Source: a virus. Taken from it: a stretch of DNA of 36,987 nt. A program made the translations under genes and the position numbers. The notes beneath the pieces were generated by a model that was not told where the DNA came from, did not search any database, and saw only the letters and a list, made by a program, of their open reading frames with translations. The stretch spans positions 1-36,987 of the IMG/VR virus record IMGVR_UViG_3300036832_000730, one strand, 5' to 3'. The stretch's first letter is position 1, and every line of letters begins with the position of its first letter. Below are positions 21,165 through 29,341 of the stretch, one piece after another.

Positions 21165-21233
21165 TTACCGGCGGCCCTTGCGGCCACGGCGACGACCACG
21201 GCGTTCACGAACTGCGGTTTCAAGGTTACCCAT
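21165..21233 (-). CDS. Arg-rich mini-protein (cassette member 1), 22 aa
   Basis: AGAGGAGAAGAGCAG leads to ATG 21233. MGNLETAVRERRGRR followed by 'RGRKGRR': 9 Arg and 1 Lys in 22. Arg codons are mostly CGT/CGC, the ones usually linked with high expression. It lies 31 nt after the stop of the 541-aa tail gene and opens the cassette. Confidence 0.5.
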   Translation of the reverse strand: MGNLETAVRERRGRRRGRKGRR

Positions 21234-21264
21234 CTGCTCTTCTCCTCTTTCGAGTGTGTGCGGG

Positions 21265-22890
21265 TTAAGCACCGAACAACGTTCGGTCTTCCGATCCTAC
21301 ATGCAAACGCTCAATAGTGAAATCCGGGGAATAGCTGTGCAGGTCGATGCCGCCGGCGATGCCCATGCCGGAAACCTGCTGCGGCTCAAAAGCGGAGGTT
21401 TGTCCTGCACTTAGCTCAAAACCGATGTCTTGGGTGCCGCCCGGAACCCCGCCAAAGAGCGTACTGAGCGTGCCGACAATTGACACGCCGCCACCGAAAT
21501 TGTCGGCAAATTCGAGAAACAGTCGCTTCCAGTTTTTGATCGTCAGTTGTTTCTGGCTTGCGCCGCGCAAGAATTTGGTCTGCAGCCGCTTGATCAAAGC
21601 GGGATCGGGTTGAGCAAACAACTGATACAGGCTGGTGCCGTCGGTGCCGTAGGGCGTGATGATGCTGTCCTGCTCATAAGCGCCAATATTTGTGAGACCG
21701 AGATTTTGCGAAGCCACCGACCAGAACGGTTGCTGGCCGGGGTGATACATCAACAACAAGCTGCGCGTCACACCCAATGGATCAGTAAATCGGCCGTTGC
21801 AGAGCAGGACCTTGAAGCCGAACATCGTCGCCGGACACATAGTCGGCAAAAACAGCGAGGTGTCGAGCGTGTTGAGAATGTTAGTGACGCGATTGCCGAT
21901 CTCGCCGGCCTCGCCACCGCGACACTCGAAGATGCCTGCACCGTTGAAGGTCTGAAAGTAGCGGCCGAGGCGGCCGACCGGGCGCGGGAAGCGCTGACCG
22001 ACTTGCGGGTCGATATTTTCGTAGTTGAAGTTAGTGGAGAACGGATTTTGCGGGGTGCCCTGGCCGGAAAGCTGCACGTTGGCGATCAGGTCGATCGAGC
22101 TGTCGCCGAAGCAGTACAAATAACCGGCCGAGGCCGCCAAATCGTTGAAGCTGTAAGTCAGCTTGTTGCCGAAATAGCCGAACGAGCCGCCGCCATCGGT
22201 GGTGGAAAAATCTGCGCCATTTGAGGGAGCAGAGAAAGCGATCACGTCCTTGCCGGCGACCCATAATCGGCTCTGATAAACCTCCATGCAGTAGATGCCC
22301 GGCAACCCGACCGGCATGGTGTAGCTGACGGGTGGCGATGGTGTTTCCAGTGCTTCGGTCAGCCAGTCCGGTGCGGGATCGCCCGGACTGGAGAGGGTAG
22401 TGCCGTCCCAGGCGTACAATCCGAGGGGGCTGCCAAACAAGACGCCACCTTGCTGCCCGGCAGTGTTACCGAAGAATTGAGGCCGCCACACCACTGCGCT
22501 GGCCCAAAGCTGTGGATGGATGGGGGTCCAAATGGGGGTGAGCCCTGGACCGACCGAGGTGATATCGCCGGTGTCGAGGTCGACTTGGTCGATGGTGCCG
22601 TCGGAGAGGAACATCCAGCCGAGGCGACCGGGAGGTGGGACATTGAACTCTCCTGTCTCGTTGCCGATGAAACCAAAAAACATGCGAAGAATTTTGCGGC
22701 CTCCAACTGCAGTGTAGATCGCCGGCCCATGGCCCCAACAGGAGCGCAAATTGCCAGGGCCAATCGCGAACAGATTTTCATTCCACCATTCTTCCTGATC
22801 GTCGATCGAGCCGCGGAGGCCCTGCTGATTGAGCCCCTTCCATTGATCGAGTGTGAATAGCTCGAACGGGTTGGCGCTCTGGATTGGCAT
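21265..22890 (-). CDS. Beta-propeller-like tail tube/nozzle or DNA-stabilisation protein, 541 aa
   Basis: 541 residues (MPIQSANPFELFTLDQWKGL). Repeated strand blocks of about 50-60 residues contain 'GRLGWMFLSDGTIDQVDLDT', 'GIYCMEVYQSRLWVAGKDVI', 'GYLYCFGDSSIDLIAN' and 'GRYFQTFNGAGIFECRGG', a beta-propeller-like order found in tail tubular B / gp10-type proteins that close the portal channel of short-tailed phages. It follows the adaptor gene by 4 nt. The assignment to tail is inference from order and pattern; no receptor domain was recognised. Confidence 0.6.
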   Translation of the reverse strand: MPIQSANPFELFTLDQWKGLNQQGLRGSIDDQEEWWNENLFAIGPGNLRSCWGHGPAIYTAVGGRKILRMFFGFIGNETGEFNVPPPGRLGWMFLSDGTIDQVDLDTGDITSVGPGLTPIWTPIHPQLWASAVVWRPQFFGNTAGQQGGVLFGSPLGLYAWDGTTLSSPGDPAPDWLTEALETPSPPVSYTMPVGLPGIYCMEVYQSRLWVAGKDVIAFSAPSNGADFSTTDGGGSFGYFGNKLTYSFNDLAASAGYLYCFGDSSIDLIANVQLSGQGTPQNPFSTNFNYENIDPQVGQRFPRPVGRLGRYFQTFNGAGIFECRGGEAGEIGNRVTNILNTLDTSLFLPTMCPATMFGFKVLLCNGRFTDPLGVTRSLLLMYHPGQQPFWSVASQNLGLTNIGAYEQDSIITPYGTDGTSLYQLFAQPDPALIKRLQTKFLRGASQKQLTIKNWKRLFLEFADNFGGGVSIVGTLSTLFGGVPGGTQDIGFELSAGQTSAFEPQQVSGMGIAGGIDLHSYSPDFTIERLHVGSEDRTLFGA

Positions 22891-22894
22891 CGGC

Positions 22895-23629
22895 TTACGC
22901 GCTGCGCATCGCCGCGCCGTAGGCGGTTTGGATCATCTGCGGACAAACCACCGAAGCAGCGAACGGCATTTCGGCGTTGAACACCTGCGCCAGCGCCGAG
23001 GCGTCCTGGCTGCGCTGCTGCTGCATTAGCGCAAGCACTCCCGCCCAGTAACTCACCGCATCACTCCACGGGTAAGGGATGGGATCGGGGTCGTTGTCGG
23101 TGAGCAGTGGCGACGGAACGCACGACAGGTCCAGCTCCATCGGCATGGCCTGGGTGGGGATCGGCGCGAGATACAGCGACCCCAGCGCGCCCTCGCCAAA
23201 TTGCGAGTACCAGCCCGGCTCGGACAGCACGCCGAGAAATGTCCGGCCGTAAATTCTGAACCGCGCCTGAAAATCAGTCCAGACGATGCGCCGCCACATC
23301 GGCTTCCACGCGCCGCCGACAATGATCCACTGGCCGTTGTCCTGCTGCTGCCATTTGCCGCCAATGGCGACCGACAGCGAGCGGCAGGAGAGAATGGACT
23401 GCACGCCGAGCATGGTTTGCTGCACCAGCGCGTTCCAGGAGGCGAACGGATAAATTTCCTGATTAGGAATTGTCTGAATGCCTGGAGGGACTACTCTCAG
23501 ACACCCGCTTGCGGCGGCTATTCTTCGTCGACTGCGATTGATGTAGGTGTGTAGCGTCATCTCCGGGAAAAACTGTCCCTGTGCGTCGTTCAGCAAGTTC
23601 CTCGTGTCCGAGACGTACTGAGCCAACAT
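22895..23629 (-). CDS. Head-tail adaptor / tail tubular A-like protein, 244 aa
   Basis: Begins MLAQYVSDTRNLLNDAQGQF then 'FPEMTLHTYINRSRRRIAAA', the N-terminal helical pair ('L..YV.DTR.LL.D......F....L..YIN..R..IA') of portal-adaptor proteins. The rest has 'WRRIVWTDFQARFRIYGRTF' and 'YPWSDAVSYWAGVLALMQQQ'. These proteins attach under the portal ring. Its first 167 nt overlap the end of the IPT-protein frame on the same strand, an unusual arrangement. Confidence 0.7.
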   Translation of the reverse strand: MLAQYVSDTRNLLNDAQGQFFPEMTLHTYINRSRRRIAAASGCLRVVPPGIQTIPNQEIYPFASWNALVQQTMLGVQSILSCRSLSVAIGGKWQQQDNGQWIIVGGAWKPMWRRIVWTDFQARFRIYGRTFLGVLSEPGWYSQFGEGALGSLYLAPIPTQAMPMELDLSCVPSPLLTDNDPDPIPYPWSDAVSYWAGVLALMQQQRSQDASALAQVFNAEMPFAASVVCPQMIQTAYGAAMRSA

Positions 23630-24338
23630 CGGCGAGCACCGGGGTCAGATTGGAAGCACCGTTGAGTGTAATCGGCGCGGTCGTCGGGGTCGAGGGCGGG
23701 GTTTTGTTGTCCCACACAGCACCAGTTTTGGTCGCGCGGTTATCGGGCAATGGTGGTGGCGATACAGGAATGATGATCGCCGGATGCGGTCCAGCGGCCG
23801 AGAAACTTGGAAATAGGCTGGCTGCGGTTGGCACTGTCGCGCTGCCGGTCTTGTATTGCGGCTGCACGACGCCCGCCACAGAGGGAGGTGCTGCGGCGGG
23901 CGCAATGGCCGGACCGACGAGGTCGCCAACTGGCACCACGCCGATCGGTGGCGGCGTAGGTGGCGGAAAAGTGGGAATGGCTTTGTCAGCGCCAACCGGC
24001 GGTGGCGGATAGATCGGCACGAAGGCCGGGAACACGTCCGTTGTTCCGGTAGCTCCGGTGTAGTTGAAGGCAGTGGGCCCGGATGCGCCGGTGCCGCCCG
24101 GCGTAGTGACGGACACGCTCACCGGGCCATCTCTGGATGCCGGCGGTGTTTTGCAGGTGATCGAGGTGTCGCTGGCAACGACGACATTGGTCGCCGGTTG
24201 GCCGGCAAACCGCACCGAGGTCGCGCCGGTAAAGCCGGTGCCGGCGATGGTCACCGCAGTACCACCGGCCGGCGGCCCGAGGTTTGGTGTGACGCTGCTG
24301 ACGACGGGCGCGGCCAGGAGTTCCGGCTCATCAACCAT
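23463..24338 (-). CDS. IPT/TIG-domain virion protein with Pro-rich linker, 291 aa
   Basis: GGAGG before ATG 24338. Residues 12-93 form an IPT/TIG immunoglobulin-like domain: 'VVSSVTPNLGPPAGGTAVTI', 'GTGFTGATSVRFAGQPATNV', 'TSITCKTPPASRDGPVSVSV'. This is followed by a long Pro-rich stretch with 'PAFVPIYPPPPVG' and 'IGVVPVGDLVGP'. Such domains in phages decorate capsids or fibres and may bind cell-surface sugars. The last 55 residues share DNA with the adaptor gene and are Ser/Arg-rich, so the real stop may have been lost by a frameshift. Confidence 0.65.
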   Translation of the reverse strand: MVDEPELLAAPVVSSVTPNLGPPAGGTAVTIAGTGFTGATSVRFAGQPATNVVVASDTSITCKTPPASRDGPVSVSVTTPGGTGASGPTAFNYTGATGTTDVFPAFVPIYPPPPVGADKAIPTFPPPTPPPIGVVPVGDLVGPAIAPAAAPPSVAGVVQPQYKTGSATVPTAASLFPSFSAAGPHPAIIIPVSPPPLPDNRATKTGAVWDNKTPPSTPTTAPITLNGASNLTPVLADVGSVRLGHEELAERRTGTVFPGDDATHLHQSQSTKNSRRKRVSESSPSRHSDNS

Positions 24339-24647
24339 TTACCGCCTCCAGCGCTGAGCGCGAGATCGCCACCACCACGGCGGGTTGGGCGGACATGGCG
24401 GCGCGCCACTGATCAGCCCGGTGCCGGCAGCGCGGCTTGGGCTCTCGGCCGGCCACGGCACGCGCGGAAACGGCCAACCATCGCGCCATGGGCTCGCGGG
24501 CTGCGGGATTTGCGCGTAGGCCGGATCGAGCCAGAATGATCCCGGTATGACATAGCGCGGCCGATGCGGCGGCGATGCCGGCGGCGGCAGTCCGCACGGG
24601 CTCGGGCTAGGCGGAACAGGATCGCCGTTTGGAAAAAGGCTTGGCAT
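24339..24647 (-). CDS. Pro/Trp-rich small virion protein, 102 aa
   Basis: ATG 24647 with GAGAG six nt upstream (TTG 24653 also possible). MPSLFPNGDPVPPSPSPCGL, 'RYVIPGSFWLDPAYAQIPQP', 'GWPFPRVPWPAESP' and a Pro/Trp/Arg-rich end. No domain recognised. The stop is directly adjacent to the ATG of the IPT gene (TAAATG), and the start follows the capsid stop by 9 nt. It could be a capsid decoration or head-completion protein. Confidence 0.5.
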   Translation of the reverse strand: MPSLFPNGDPVPPSPSPCGLPPPASPPHRPRYVIPGSFWLDPAYAQIPQPASPWRDGWPFPRVPWPAESPSRAAGTGLISGAPPCPPNPPWWWRSRAQRWRR

Positions 24648-24656
24648 TTCCAACTC

Positions 24657-25694
24657 TCATGGCGGTGGCGCAGGTCCGAAGGTTGCGCCGCCGGTGATGC
24701 CTTGCATAAGCAGCCCGCTTGAGGGCTTGCTGCAGACCAGATTGAGCGCGGTGAGCGACAGGCCGACGGACGCGATCTGGCCTTGCGGGATGGTCGAGTA
24801 CCAGCCGGTCCAGGCGAAATTCGCATCCTCGTGGATGACAAGAGTAATATATTTACTGTTGAAACCGATCGCGGTTCCCTTTGGACAGTTAAGGTCAAAG
24901 AAGATGGGAGTATCGCCGAGCAATAGTCCTCGGAACCCACTGTTGACCGGGTCGTCCTTACCCCAACGAGACGCTGGGTCATTGTTGTAGCGCTCGACCG
25001 ACATGAAGTCGGTCATGAGCGTTGTCCAGTCCTCGATCGCCATGACCACGAAATCGAGCGCCTCGCCACCGGAATGTTTGGCGGCATTGAGCAGGAACGG
25101 GATCATGGCGGCGCGGGTCAGGGCTGCACCGGCGGCCGGAACTTTCAGGCCGGCCCAGGTCGGATATGTGGCGCGCGACAGGCCGCCATAGACATCGACC
25201 GTGGTGCCGTCGTCATAGGCGTCGAGCAGACCGAACATCTGCAGCGCGACGTTGCCGGCGTTCGAGCCGAAGAGTGCGAGCGCCAGCGAGTGCAGTGCCG
25301 AGTTTTTCAGATCGTTCAACTTCAACATCAGCCTGCTGGCGACCGCAATCGCGTCCTGGGTCACGAGCTGCTCGAGACCAAGCGACGAGACCGGGGTTGC
25401 CAGAGCACAGAGATTGAACTCGGCGTTCACTGTTGCCGCCACGTCGGTCGGCAAATTGAACTGGCCAGCCGGTCCGATCCACGACGATGTGACATACTGG
25501 CCAGTCTGCACAGGCTGCGTGTACGGAGACACGCCGCCCGATGCGCGGATGGCATTTCTCAGGAGTAACGCGAGCAGAGGATTCTGCCGATAAATTAAGA
25601 TGACCACCATCTGCGCGAAGACGCGGCGAACGGTTGCTTCCAGCTCCAGCCCTATCGGACCTGAGGGAATTAAGCCCGAACCCAAGATCGGCAT
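24657..25694 (-). CDS. Major capsid protein (probable), 345 aa
   Basis: AGAGG before ATG 25694. 345 residues (MPILGSGLIPSGPIGLELEA) with an N-terminal helix, strands 'YVTSSWIGPAGQFNLPTDVA', a helix 'TQDAIAVASRLMLKLNDLKN', a domain with 'FVVMAIEDWTTLMTDFMSVE' and 'NSKYITLVIHEDANFAWTGW'. Length, position behind the scaffold gene, and the mixture of a long helix with beta sheets fit an HK97-fold coat protein. No direct signature motif exists for this family, so the call depends on gene order. Confidence 0.75.
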   Translation of the reverse strand: MPILGSGLIPSGPIGLELEATVRRVFAQMVVILIYRQNPLLALLLRNAIRASGGVSPYTQPVQTGQYVTSSWIGPAGQFNLPTDVAATVNAEFNLCALATPVSSLGLEQLVTQDAIAVASRLMLKLNDLKNSALHSLALALFGSNAGNVALQMFGLLDAYDDGTTVDVYGGLSRATYPTWAGLKVPAAGAALTRAAMIPFLLNAAKHSGGEALDFVVMAIEDWTTLMTDFMSVERYNNDPASRWGKDDPVNSGFRGLLLGDTPIFFDLNCPKGTAIGFNSKYITLVIHEDANFAWTGWYSTIPQGQIASVGLSLTALNLVCSKPSSGLLMQGITGGATFGPAPPP

Positions 25695-25696
25695 GA

Positions 25697-26242
25697 TTAA
25701 AACCTCTGTTGCTTGCGACGCTCTTCGTCGTTGTAAATCGACTTTAAGATTTCACCACGCGCCCAACCTTCCGGGTCTTTGGCAATCTCCGTGAAGCCGG
25801 GTGCCTTGTCGTGGTTCCACCGACCATCGTTATAGGTCACGTCACTGGGCTTGGGTTCTTTGCTGGCCTTGTAGCCAGCCGCAACTTCGTAATCGCCGAC
25901 ATTGTGGTCAACCATGAACTGCTCTAGCTCTTCCATGGCCTTGTCGGTGAAGCCGTACTTTTTCTGCGTGTCACCACGCACGCTTTGAAAGCGTTCTTGT
26001 TCTTGTGACTTGCGCGCTGCCGCCTCGCGATCCTCACGCTCTTTTTTTTCGGCGTCGAGGCGCTGATTGACCTTGGCTTCAAGGTCGTAATCGGGGATGG
26101 CGAGGTTGGGATATTTCTTTTTGATCAGGGCCTGCGCTTCTTTGGTCAAAGAAGGATCTTGATAAATACTTTCAACGAAATCGGCGATCTGCCGGCGGCC
26201 TTGGAGGAAGGTGTACTCCTCATCGGGTATTGTTCGCGGCAT
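25697..26242 (-). CDS. Scaffolding-type protein, 181 aa
   Basis: ATG 26242 overlaps the zinc-gene stop (TGATG). MPRTIPDEEYTFLQGRRQIA, then a highly charged, Glu/Lys/Arg/Gln-rich helical centre ('YDLEAKVNQRLDAEKKERED', 'REAAARKSQEQERFQSV') and a basic C-terminus ('SIYNDEERRKQQRF'). The coiled-coil middle, acidic N-terminus, basic C-terminus and place directly before the capsid gene are typical of scaffolding proteins. Confidence 0.65.
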   Translation of the reverse strand: MPRTIPDEEYTFLQGRRQIADFVESIYQDPSLTKEAQALIKKKYPNLAIPDYDLEAKVNQRLDAEKKEREDREAAARKSQEQERFQSVRGDTQKKYGFTDKAMEELEQFMVDHNVGDYEVAAGYKASKEPKPSDVTYNDGRWNHDKAPGFTEIAKDPEGWARGEILKSIYNDEERRKQQRF

Positions 26243-26388
26243 CAGAGTGCATTCCATTGATAGGAGGGGATCGTACCAGACCACTTCGTGGGGGCGTGCC
26301 ACCCGTTGAAAGTTTGGTATGGCTTGATTAGCTCGCCGCAGTACAGGCAAGGCTTTGTGGCCGCAGGTTCTTTGCGCGGACGTGGCAT
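26242..26388 (-). CDS. Small zinc-knuckle protein, 48 aa
   Basis: ATG 26388 follows the previous stop by 1 nt; it ends in a TGATG junction with the scaffold gene. MPRPRKEPAATKPCLYCGEL then 'IKPYQTFNGWHAPTKWSGTI'. CLYCG plus a downstream His gives a partial zinc-binding site. Both exact junctions support translation. Function unknown. Confidence 0.5.
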   Translation of the reverse strand: MPRPRKEPAATKPCLYCGELIKPYQTFNGWHAPTKWSGTIPSYQWNAL

Positions 26389-26389
26389 G

Positions 26390-26575
26390 TTAGTTGTTGT
26401 TTGATTTTCCTACTATACTTGGTTGCAGCGGTACCCCGCCTTCAGGCTTTGGCACCACCTTCGGGATCGCACCCCACTCGCTCACCTCGCTCTGGGTGTC
26501 CACCTGCAGAACGGTTCTGGGCGGCGTCTCGGGCGGCGTAGTAATCGGCGGGTCGTATGATCTGTTCTGAGCCAT
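26390..26575 (-). CDS. Hypothetical Pro-rich late protein, 61 aa
   Basis: AGGAGA nine nt before ATG 26575. MAQNRSYDPPITTPPETPPR, 'TVLQVDTQSEVSEWGAIPKV' and 'PEGGVPLQPSIVGKS'. The composition is polar and probably extended. It overlaps the gene at 26442-26732 by 134 nt in another frame, so one of the two may be shorter than shown. Confidence 0.5.
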   Translation of the reverse strand: MAQNRSYDPPITTPPETPPRTVLQVDTQSEVSEWGAIPKVVPKPEGGVPLQPSIVGKSNNN

Positions 26576-26732
26576 CTTCAAAGGTCTCCTCTATCGCCAT
26601 CGTGTAGTCTGGGCCGAAATGAAGAAGCGCGATTTCGGCGCAGAAGATCGCGGCCTCAAGGTCCGTGAACGGGATCGGACAGCGCGACGACGGACCGCTT
26701 TCACGGAATGCAACAATTCGGTAACAGCCCAT
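26442..26732 (-). CDS. Hypothetical late protein, 96 aa
   Basis: Starts MGCYRIVAFRESGPSSRCPI 3 nt after the TGA of the upstream gene (TGATAAATG), no ribosome-binding site. Residues 1-65 look well formed: 'FTDLEAAIFCAEIALLHFGP' and 'TMAIEETFEDGSEQIIRPAD'. From residue 66 the chain runs over the start of the next gene and becomes Arg/Gly-rich. The front part is the reliable portion. Function unknown. Confidence 0.5.
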   Translation of the reverse strand: MGCYRIVAFRESGPSSRCPIPFTDLEAAIFCAEIALLHFGPDYTMAIEETFEDGSEQIIRPADYYAARDAAQNRSAGGHPERGERVGCDPEGGAKA

Positions 26733-26735
26733 TTA

Positions 26736-27236
26736 TCACGCGCCGGGTAGTGGTGTCGATGGCATCGGGGCACTAGCCATAGCGCCGGGCGGGCCACCTT
26801 GCTGGCCGCCTTGCGGTGCGCCGGCACCGCCTTGCTGGCCCATGATGTTCTGCAAAATGAAATTCTTGGCGAGGCTCGCCAGCATATCCATCAGGTGGGT
26901 TTTTTGCTGACCGGCCCCCAGACTGGTGCCCTGAACGTGCTTGCTCAAGCGCTGCGTCGCCTTCAGCACATCCTGCTGAATGGGGGTGCCGGCCTCAAGT
27001 CCGGGCAGCGCTTGTGTCAGCATGCCGATGGCGTGCTGCACCAAACCCATCGAGGACGCGGTATCGCCCGGGCCGGGCGCGCTGACCTGATGCCCGCGCG
27101 TCCGATTAGCGAGTGCAGCGAGGATCGGACCGCCACCTTGCGGCGGGCCGGGTAGGCCGCCACCGGGCGGACCTGCGGCTGCCGGCGGTGGGCCTTGGTT
27201 CTGTTCGGGTGCGGCTGCGCTGTCGAGAAACGACAT
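26736..27236 (-). CDS. Pro/Gly-rich head-region protein, 166 aa
   Basis: GAGGAA before ATG 27236. MSFLDSAAAPEQNQGPPPAA, a Pro/Gly run, then helical 'GLVQHAIGMLTQALPGLEAG', 'IQQDVLKATQRLSKHVQGTS' and 'LMDMLASLAKNFILQNIMGQ', ending in a Gln/Gly/Pro tail. Helical core between two disordered arms. It lies between portal and scaffold, so it may be a second assembly or head-completion factor. Confidence 0.55.
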   Translation of the reverse strand: MSFLDSAAAPEQNQGPPPAAAGPPGGGLPGPPQGGGPILAALANRTRGHQVSAPGPGDTASSMGLVQHAIGMLTQALPGLEAGTPIQQDVLKATQRLSKHVQGTSLGAGQQKTHLMDMLASLAKNFILQNIMGQQGGAGAPQGGQQGGPPGAMASAPMPSTPLPGA

Positions 27237-27269
27237 TTCGGTTCCTCGTTTTGTGGCAAAGCTACAACA

Positions 27270-28988
27270 TCACTGCCGCTTTCGTCCACCTGATGACTTC
27301 TTGCCACCGGACGGGAAGCCGAGGACGCCCTTGATCAGCTCCTCCTTCTTCTCCTCCTGGGCGGTTTCGGCGGCCTTCTTCTGCCGCTGGCGCAAGCGCG
27401 ACAACAACAGTTCGGCTCCCGGCGGATGCAGCATGTGGATCAGGTCTTCGGCGTCGACCGCACCGGCGCGGGCCAGCGCAATGGCGACCTGCCGATTGTC
27501 CTCGGCGAAGGCGGGCGAGGCGGAATGGCTGTCGACCTGTATCTGAAAGCCGTCCGGCATGGCGGCGAGACGGAATTCGATTTTGTTGTCTCCGGTGATG
27601 TAAACGTGCGGGTCCATGGCCTGCATGATGCGGAAGGCGAGATAGCCGCTTTCGTTTAATTGCCGTTCGATGCGCGCGGCTTGGTCGATCAGACGCGGCG
27701 TGGATGTGCGGACCAGGGTTTGGGCGTGGACCCCTGCCCGCACCCCTGGTTCACCCTGGCCCGACATCACCGGGCTGAAGCCCGATGCCTCGTCGAACAG
27801 TTGGAAGAGGAACTGAAGCTCTTCCAGATAGTTGGCCGGCGGCGGGTCAACCAGCTTCTGAGCCTTGGCGTTCGGGTTCGGATCATTGATAAAACCGCCT
27901 TCGGAAATGATCTTGAAATACTGCTCTTCGGTGATTGAGGTAAAGCCGGAGAACACTTGTGGAGCTGCAACATTGCGGTCCCACATGACTTTGAGATCGC
28001 GCAGCCTTTTGTTCAAAATGTCCTGCAGCATCTGCACGTCGGCGAGCAGCGAGCGGCCCCAGAAATAGCCGGGTGTGGCTTGGGCTTGGATTTTGACGAA
28101 TGCGCTGCGGCCGGGAATTTTCGATAAGTTTCGCCGGGTCTTGTCGCCCTCGATGATGATCGGCTCGTGGCCATAGATCATTTGAATGACGGAGTAGTCG
28201 CCGTCACGGTCGCGATCCTTGATCCAGAGTTCGACGTGCTTGACGGTCGGGGCAAGTTTGCGATTGGGCCGCCAGGGCGTCGGGATGGGAAAGACGTTGA
28301 CAATGCCCGCCGCTTCGGCGCGGGGCGCAGACCCCGGATAATCACCCAGCGGGTTGAGGCCCCCCACCACCATCTGATGAAAATACGTGGGGCGTTCACT
28401 GTCCTGTTCGCCCGGCCGGGTCTCGCCGACCTTCTCCAGAATGGCCTCACGACGCGGATGGCTAGCCAGAACCTGACGCAGTCGCGAAACCGTTGGATAG
28501 CTGACATGGCAAAAGGCTTCTTGCTCGTCGAGGTTGATCGTGGTTTCCGACAGCACACCAAAATTTTGTGGATGCACTTGACCGAGCTGAAATCCGCCCT
28601 CCTCGGTTGGAATGTGCTTGAGCAGCGTGCAGCCATTGATCAGCGACCACACCACGCCCTCGGCGAAAGTGATGTCGCTGTCGGTGTTGCGATAGTCGGC
28701 GGTCAGCTTGTCGGACACGAGCTGAGCGCGCTCGACCACGCTGTCGCTCTCGGCGTCGTCGTAGATCATGGCAAAGCGAACGTCGGTCGGCTGCATCAGA
28801 AAGCCGGCCAACTTGTCGATGAATGGCTTACACTTGTTGTAGATGGAGGCGCGGCTGTCGTAGGTGCCGGTGTAGTAGTATTGCGCGGCGCGGGCATAGA
28901 TCATGCCGCGCTCTTCGCTTGAGGCCATGCACTCGTCAGCGAGTTCTTTGAGCCACAGTTCGAGGTCTTTGTCGGGGATGCGGAGCAT
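27270..28988 (-). CDS. Portal protein (head-tail connector), 572 aa
   Basis: ATG 28988 with AAGGA upstream (GTG 28991 also possible). The chain holds the helical entry 'DLELWLKELADECMASSEER', 'RASIYNKCKPFIDKLAGFLM' and 'RFAMIYDD', a middle 'FPIPTPWRPNRKL' with strands around 'HVELWIKDRDRDGDYSVIQM', and 'GYFWGRSLLADVQMLQDILN', which resembles the portal stem-helix approach. The C-terminal 'RLIDQAARIERQLNESGY' and a Lys/Glu-rich tail follow. The dodecameric portal is the DNA channel and terminase dock. Place next to the terminase supports the call. Confidence 0.8.
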   Translation of the reverse strand: MLRIPDKDLELWLKELADECMASSEERGMIYARAAQYYYTGTYDSRASIYNKCKPFIDKLAGFLMQPTDVRFAMIYDDAESDSVVERAQLVSDKLTADYRNTDSDITFAEGVVWSLINGCTLLKHIPTEEGGFQLGQVHPQNFGVLSETTINLDEQEAFCHVSYPTVSRLRQVLASHPRREAILEKVGETRPGEQDSERPTYFHQMVVGGLNPLGDYPGSAPRAEAAGIVNVFPIPTPWRPNRKLAPTVKHVELWIKDRDRDGDYSVIQMIYGHEPIIIEGDKTRRNLSKIPGRSAFVKIQAQATPGYFWGRSLLADVQMLQDILNKRLRDLKVMWDRNVAAPQVFSGFTSITEEQYFKIISEGGFINDPNPNAKAQKLVDPPPANYLEELQFLFQLFDEASGFSPVMSGQGEPGVRAGVHAQTLVRTSTPRLIDQAARIERQLNESGYLAFRIMQAMDPHVYITGDNKIEFRLAAMPDGFQIQVDSHSASPAFAEDNRQVAIALARAGAVDAEDLIHMLHPPGAELLLSRLRQRQKKAAETAQEEKKEELIKGVLGFPSGGKKSSGGRKRQ

Positions 28989-29199
28989 CACGCCAATCCT
29001 TATCCAGAGCGCGCCATTCGATCTCGCGGTGGATGGCGTTCAGTTGGTTGACGACATCCTCGCTCTTGTACTTGAGCCTGTCCACCCAGTGCCATAGCGT
29101 GGCCTCATACTGGACCAGCTCCTCCACGGTCATCTTGGTGATCCGCTCTTGCAGTTTTGACAGCCTTGGTTTGCCGTTGTGCTGCAGAATGATTGGCAT
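28936..29199 (-). CDS. Small helical late protein, 87 aa
   Basis: MPIILQHNGKPRLSKLQERI, 'KMTVEELVQYEATLWHWVDR', 'LKYKSEDVVNQLNAIHREIE' and a Pro/Arg-rich end that overlaps the portal start by 53 nt. The core is a helical hairpin rich in Leu/Glu/Lys. No ribosome-binding site was clear. Function unknown; position suggests a packaging accessory. Confidence 0.5.
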   Translation of the reverse strand: MPIILQHNGKPRLSKLQERITKMTVEELVQYEATLWHWVDRLKYKSEDVVNQLNAIHREIEWRALDKDWRDAPHPRQRPRTVAQRTR

Positions 29200-29341
29200 G
29201 AAACGGTCTCAGCGTTCGGTGCATTTGCTGATAGATTTTGTTTGTGACCGTGTTCTTAATCTCCGGCGACTGATTGGGGATGACTTTTTCGATGTAGTCG
29301 AGGGTGGCGTACAGCAGCTCCCATTCCCAGCGGTACATCAT
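29105..29341 (-). CDS. Small helical late protein, 78 aa
   Basis: Two start codons (29341, 29338) lie in a TGATGATG junction with the zinc-ribbon gene. MMYRWEWELLYATLDYIEKV then 'IPNQSPEIKNTVTNKIYQQM' forms a helical pair. The last 30 residues overlap the next gene by 95 nt and are Gln/Arg/Asp-rich. The front part is well supported by the junction. Function unknown. Confidence 0.5.
   Translation of the reverse strand: MMYRWEWELLYATLDYIEKVIPNQSPEIKNTVTNKIYQQMHRTLRPFHANHSAAQRQTKAVKTARADHQDDRGGAGPV

Noticed and set aside
23856-24539. 227-codon plus-strand frame
   Set aside because: Antisense to the IPT-domain gene and its Pro-rich neighbour, which have clear domains and tight junctions.
28167-28922. 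251-codon plus-strand frame
   Set aside because: Antisense to the portal gene, whose codon use and protein pattern are clearly those of a real gene.
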